A stretch of DNA of 64,000 bases from NCBI GenBank assembly GCA_965153455.1, contig OZ234500.1:9548001-9612000 (forward strand), read 5' to 3'. Under the pieces are notes generated by a model. The model was not told the DNA's origin, did no database searches, and worked only from the letters and a program-made list of their open reading frames with translations. Of the stretch, positions 60,448 through 64,000 are shown piece by piece (the first letter of the stretch is position 1; every line of letters starts with the position of its first letter). The DNA comes from Sphagnum compactum (taxonomy: Eukaryota > Bryophyta > Sphagnopsida > Sphagnales). Both the position numbers and the translations under genes were made by a program.

Positions 60448-63337
60448 ATGGAGGAGGGAAGTGCAAACATGGAGCATGTGGCTACCATCATGCAAGCTGC
60501 AGCTGCATCGGTATCGACTGCTTCCACCAAACAGAGAGTGACCATCTTCCAAGCTACCATTCCCTCTGTTCTTTTTCCCCCATCAGGTATGGAATGATGG
60601 ATGTACCCACCACGTGCTTTCTTTCTGTTTTCCTCTTTCAGTTTGGAGCAAGCAATTCCCAGCCATTTCTTCCTCTGTTGAATTGAATTTGGGAAAATTT
60701 TATTTCTGCTTCTGCAGGAGGAGGAAGGGAATGTTTCTCTTCCTTTGTGGGAGATCTTGTGGAATTGATTTTCTCGACTTTATCACTCTATGATGACCGA
60801 GCATCACAAGTAGCTGTGGAGCACGTGATTGTCAAAGCTTTGAAGGAGGATGAGCCTGTGTTTGTGAAAGCATTTGCCAGTGTTCTTGTACAAACAGCTG
60901 AACGGATAGGCAAATCCAGCTCTGGGACTGTCCAATTGAAGCTGCTCAGATGGTCCTGCTTGCTCATCAACCACAACCCTGCAATTCTGTTAGCGAAATC
61001 TGCCTTCTTCCGCCTTGCTGCAATGCAAGGATCTTTACTCTTCGAGCTATCTCAGGGCGCCACCACCGTTCGACTCCGACAATCAAGTCAACGCATCTTC
61101 TTGCATCTACTAAGTGAGGTACCTATGCAGATTGCATGAAGAAGATTACGCTTCTAATCTGATCTATTCATCACTCTCTGAGCTTAATTGTGTACTTCTC
61201 TGGTCACCTTTTCTTTCTCGTGGATTTAGTTAACAACACAAGTTGGAAAAAGGTTTGATTTATCAACATTCTTTGCATTTTCCTCATCTGGAACAATATG
61301 CAGGTATGAACATGATTGTAATTCATTCCCTCATGTGGCTTCCTACTATCATAGTCAGGTTTTATAGGTTGCTGCTGAGGCACTCTTCTGGAGCTCAAAA
61401 GGGTTCTTTGGGTAGCTCAATAGTGAGCTGAATTAGTCTTTCTTTTGAAGATCAAATGGGGAGCTGATCAAATGAATGCAGGAATGCAATATACGTGCTC
61501 CTTAGTTTATGGTTCATTATTTTTTCTTTTCCATCACCACATCTCTTGTTTTAGGGTTTAGGGTTTAGGGTTTCTTCCAATTTTCTGGTTGCTGATTTGC
61601 TGTTAGATCTGAAATCTTGATTCTAACCCAAGTGTTATTACAGTTGGTGGAAGGAGGATACCCATTGTTTTTCTTTCACTTTTTGGGATTTTTGTAAATG
61701 TTGGGTCTTGATTGTAAGATGGATTAACACTTGGTTTTTGTTGTCATAAAGAGATGGTTTTCTGTCTTGCTCCACTTTCCTATGAAGAAGAGTTCTCGTA
61801 AAGAAGACGCTCTCTCGTACATAAAAAGGGTAGATCTTGTTTCAACTTGTTTGCAGCTATCAGATCTTTTTGAGCACTGTGTAATTGTGCTTCGGGAGTC
61901 TGTGCTGAGCATGGAGAGTAGCAGTGGGCTCATCAGACTGCTTCTTTGTTTCTGTGTGCAAAAACCATCACTTCTTGAGGCTCATAAGGTAAATGCCCCC
62001 CATGTTTGCTAATTTACTCTTGGTTTCATAGAATGTCTGTGGTCTATTATCTATCTGATGGGAAAGTAGGTGTGCATAGTAGCATATCCTACAAGTTCGT
62101 GTTTTCAGGATTGCTTATTGACTTTGCCATATGTCCGCATTGCCCAATGATGTGATGTTGATGTGCATTCAGTTGATGTGTGGCTCCCTCCCTGCACTAG
62201 AGAAGTTCCAGTGAAGAAGATTCCAGCAAGAAGAAGCTACAGGCATATGAACAAAGTGGGGATGTTGCTGTTGTGGTGTTTCCTGCAGACTGTATTTCTT
62301 GAGCTATACATCAAGCTTGTTCTAGGTGCTAGAGAAAAGCCGTTGAGGGCTTTAAGTGAAGCCTTCCAGCCTCTCCTGCAAAGGTTGTCACACACAGAGT
62401 TTGGGACAACTGTTTTGCCCTCCGCAGGGAAGACATTGAAGCGAAATCCAGAGATTGCGATGGAAGCAGTTGGCCTCCTCTTGACATATACTAGCCTAGA
62501 CCTTAGTAAGTACACTGCAGATTTGCTGCCAACTATACTGCTTCAAGCACGCCACAATGATGAGGCACGGCGCAAGGAGGCACTTGTCCTTGTCACCCAA
62601 TTGGTCTTGCACTCCAGTGACCTTGATGCTGTTGCTGCAATGTTCCAGGCTGTCAAATCTGTCATGTTAGGTATGTTGTTTATCTTACCCTTTTGAAAAG
62701 TGTTGTGTGGATTTCTCTGCAATCTTGGAGTGTATTGTGCTATGCAGGTCATTGTCATGGTCTGAAAGTTTTCCTTGTTGTTTCTCTCTGTGCTTTCTCT
62801 TTGCTTCTTTGGGTGTTTTGGTTTTGTCTTCTTGGGTCATCTTCTCCTCTTTTGAGTTTTGTTGAGTGGCCAGCAGCATCATTGCTGAGCTGAGTCTTCC
62901 TATTACTGCTGCTCTTGGGACAGAAGAACCCAGTACATTGGTTGATGTGTGGTGTTGGCCTCCCACCACTGCTGGCAGCTGATGAAGTCAGCACAGATGA
63001 TTATCACCATCATAGTTGCTGTCAAATGTCAATGAAAGAACATCATGTATTTGCCACTCGCTGTTGTTGTTGAAAATTCCTCCTCAGTTTCTTGTCTGTT
63101 TTATGGGGTTGGCGGATTGAGGAGGTGCTGATGATGGTGTGGAGGATTGTCTAGCAAACTGTTTTCTTGTCCTTGGCTGTTGTGCAGGATCTGAAGGAAA
63201 GCTTGTGCAAGCATACCAAAGAGTGGGTATGTTGAATACCATATCTGCCCTTTCAAGTGCACCTGGAGGGAAAGCTGTTGTTTCTCTTGCGTCAACAATA
63301 ACCACATACCTTATGTCAGTCTACAAAGATGATGGTA

Positions 63338-63394
<57 letters not shown>

Positions 63395-64000
63395 TCCTTA
63401 CCGTTTCTCTAAAAATTAATGCTCTTCCTCTACAATGAAGGAAGTCAAATTCCATTTCTTTGGGTTTGGAAGTTAAATGTTGGGGTTCTATACCTTGATA
63501 TGCTCTCTGTGCAGGAAACGAGGAGGTGCGGATTACAGTGTTAGCAGCATTGGGATCTTGGCTTGCCAGAGCCGGAGAGAGCATACCTGCAGACTGTGCA
63601 ATCTTTTTCAGTGCAGGCCTAAAGGAGAAAGAAACGCTCCGGCGAGCCCATCTTCGTTGCCTCTGGCAGGCCTTAAAAAATCAGGACTTAGTGAACAAGG
63701 TCTTTCTATCATATTTTTCTCTGATAATTGGAACTTTATGTTTTTTTATTTTTACAATTGCCCATTTTTGGTTGCCATTCTCTCATGTGTTTCAAATGCA
63801 ACTAACCTGAGTTGCCTCACATGTGAATGAACACCATCTTGCTTTGGGGGAAAAAAGAACTAAATTCAGCAGGATTGTTACTGTGTTTAGATGCAAAAAT
63901 TGGTGGAGCCACTGGTACAATTGGTGAAGAGTGGTGCTACAAAACCAGCTCAACGAATAGATGGCATTTACGCTCTGTTGCTAGTGGCAAAGATTGCAGC
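60448..64000 (+). CDS. GCN1: GCN1 / ILITHYIA translational activator, N-terminal part (cut by window end)
   Basis: Seven exons, 60448-60586, 60718-61118, 61857-61988, 62289-62670, 63188-63334, 63515-63699 and 63891-64000, join in frame (GT-AG) into about 498 codons of a protein near 2,600 aa. Helical HEAT-like repeats dominate. Landmarks match plant ILITHYIA: STLSLYDDRAS, LLRWSCLLI, PLLQRLSHTEF, TLKRNPEIAMEAVGLLL, LDLSKYTADLLP, QARHNDEARRKEAL, SAGLKEKETLRRAHLRC and QRIDGIYALLLVAKIAA. GCN1 binds stalled or colliding ribosomes and GCN20, and activates the eIF2α kinase GCN2; in Arabidopsis it also affects immunity. The start at 60448 is the first in-frame ATG in good context; a second in-frame ATG is seven codons on. 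The diagnostic GCN2-binding C-terminus lies outside the window. Confidence 0.95.
61550..61570. repeat. Interstitial (TTTAGGG)3 in GCN1 intron 2
   Basis: Three perfect Arabidopsis-type telomere units followed by TTT, within the intron 61119-61856. Confidence 0.92.
63338..63389. repeat. Compound (TC)n(AC)n microsatellite in GCN1 intron 5
   Basis: About ten TC units pass directly into about sixteen AC units, starting a few bases after the exon 5 donor at 63335. Confidence 0.95.

Overview
The window is nuclear DNA of a land plant. Evidence: GT-AG introns of about 80 to 870 bp, plant-type orthologues (a plastid/mitochondrial-type oligopeptidase with a long presequence, an ILITHYIA-like GCN1), Arabidopsis-type TTTAGGG telomere-like repeats and telo-boxes, a plant mitochondrial rpl2-rps19-rps3 insertion, and CACTA, Helentron, hAT-like and Mutator-like debris. 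The AT-rich, repeat-filled spacers would suit a fern, lycophyte or bryophyte, but that is a guess; nothing here fixes the species.

Four well-preserved housekeeping genes could be rebuilt exon by exon, each with consistent reading frame and splice sites. (1) DRE2/anamorsin, + strand, 3420-7304, 8 exons, 339 aa: cytosolic Fe-S cluster assembly. (2) PUS10 pseudouridine synthase, - strand, 15573-9223, 15 exons, 558 aa; it converges on DRE2. (3) An M3-family organellar oligopeptidase (OOP/TOP type), - strand, 46328-39083, 17 exons, 815 aa: degrades cleaved transit peptides. (4) The 5' part of GCN1/ILITHYIA, + strand, from 60448 and running off the window end, 7 exons seen (about 498 codons). They do not form a pathway; they are independent single genes in a repeat-rich landscape.

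Layout: 1-2.6 kb SWIM zinc-finger fragment and a Mutator-type MITE; 2.6-7.3 kb DRE2; 7.3-9.2 kb convergent spacer with a perfect 73-bp tandem duplication; 9.2-15.6 kb PUS10, with a hAT-type MITE in intron 1; 15.6-39 kb repeat-rich spacer holding a decayed mitochondrial insertion (about 17.4-19 kb), degraded ORFs, a CACTA scrap (24.1-24.5 kb), several tandem arrays (29.4-32.1 kb), a second SWIM fragment and one copy of a dispersed ~710-bp repeat; 39.1-46.3 kb oligopeptidase; 47.2-50.7 kb a decayed Helentron (Rep, helicase and C-terminal endonuclease, - strand); 50.8-51.5 kb the second, inverted copy of the ~710-bp repeat; 51.5-55.4 kb a decayed CACTA transposase (- strand); 55-58.6 kb featureless AT-rich DNA; 58.6-59.1 kb a ~200-bp tandem repeat; then GCN1 with telomere-like repeats in its leader region and intron 2.

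No bacterial-type system, CRISPR array or convincing RNA gene was seen. The most informative signals are the transposon boundaries readable with target-site duplications, the Rep-Hel-EN Helentron, the mitochondrial three-gene insertion, the inverted repeat pair about 15 kb apart, and the two classes of telomere-like repeat in one gene. Splice coordinates are from reading the sequence by eye and by family knowledge; no alignment was run.
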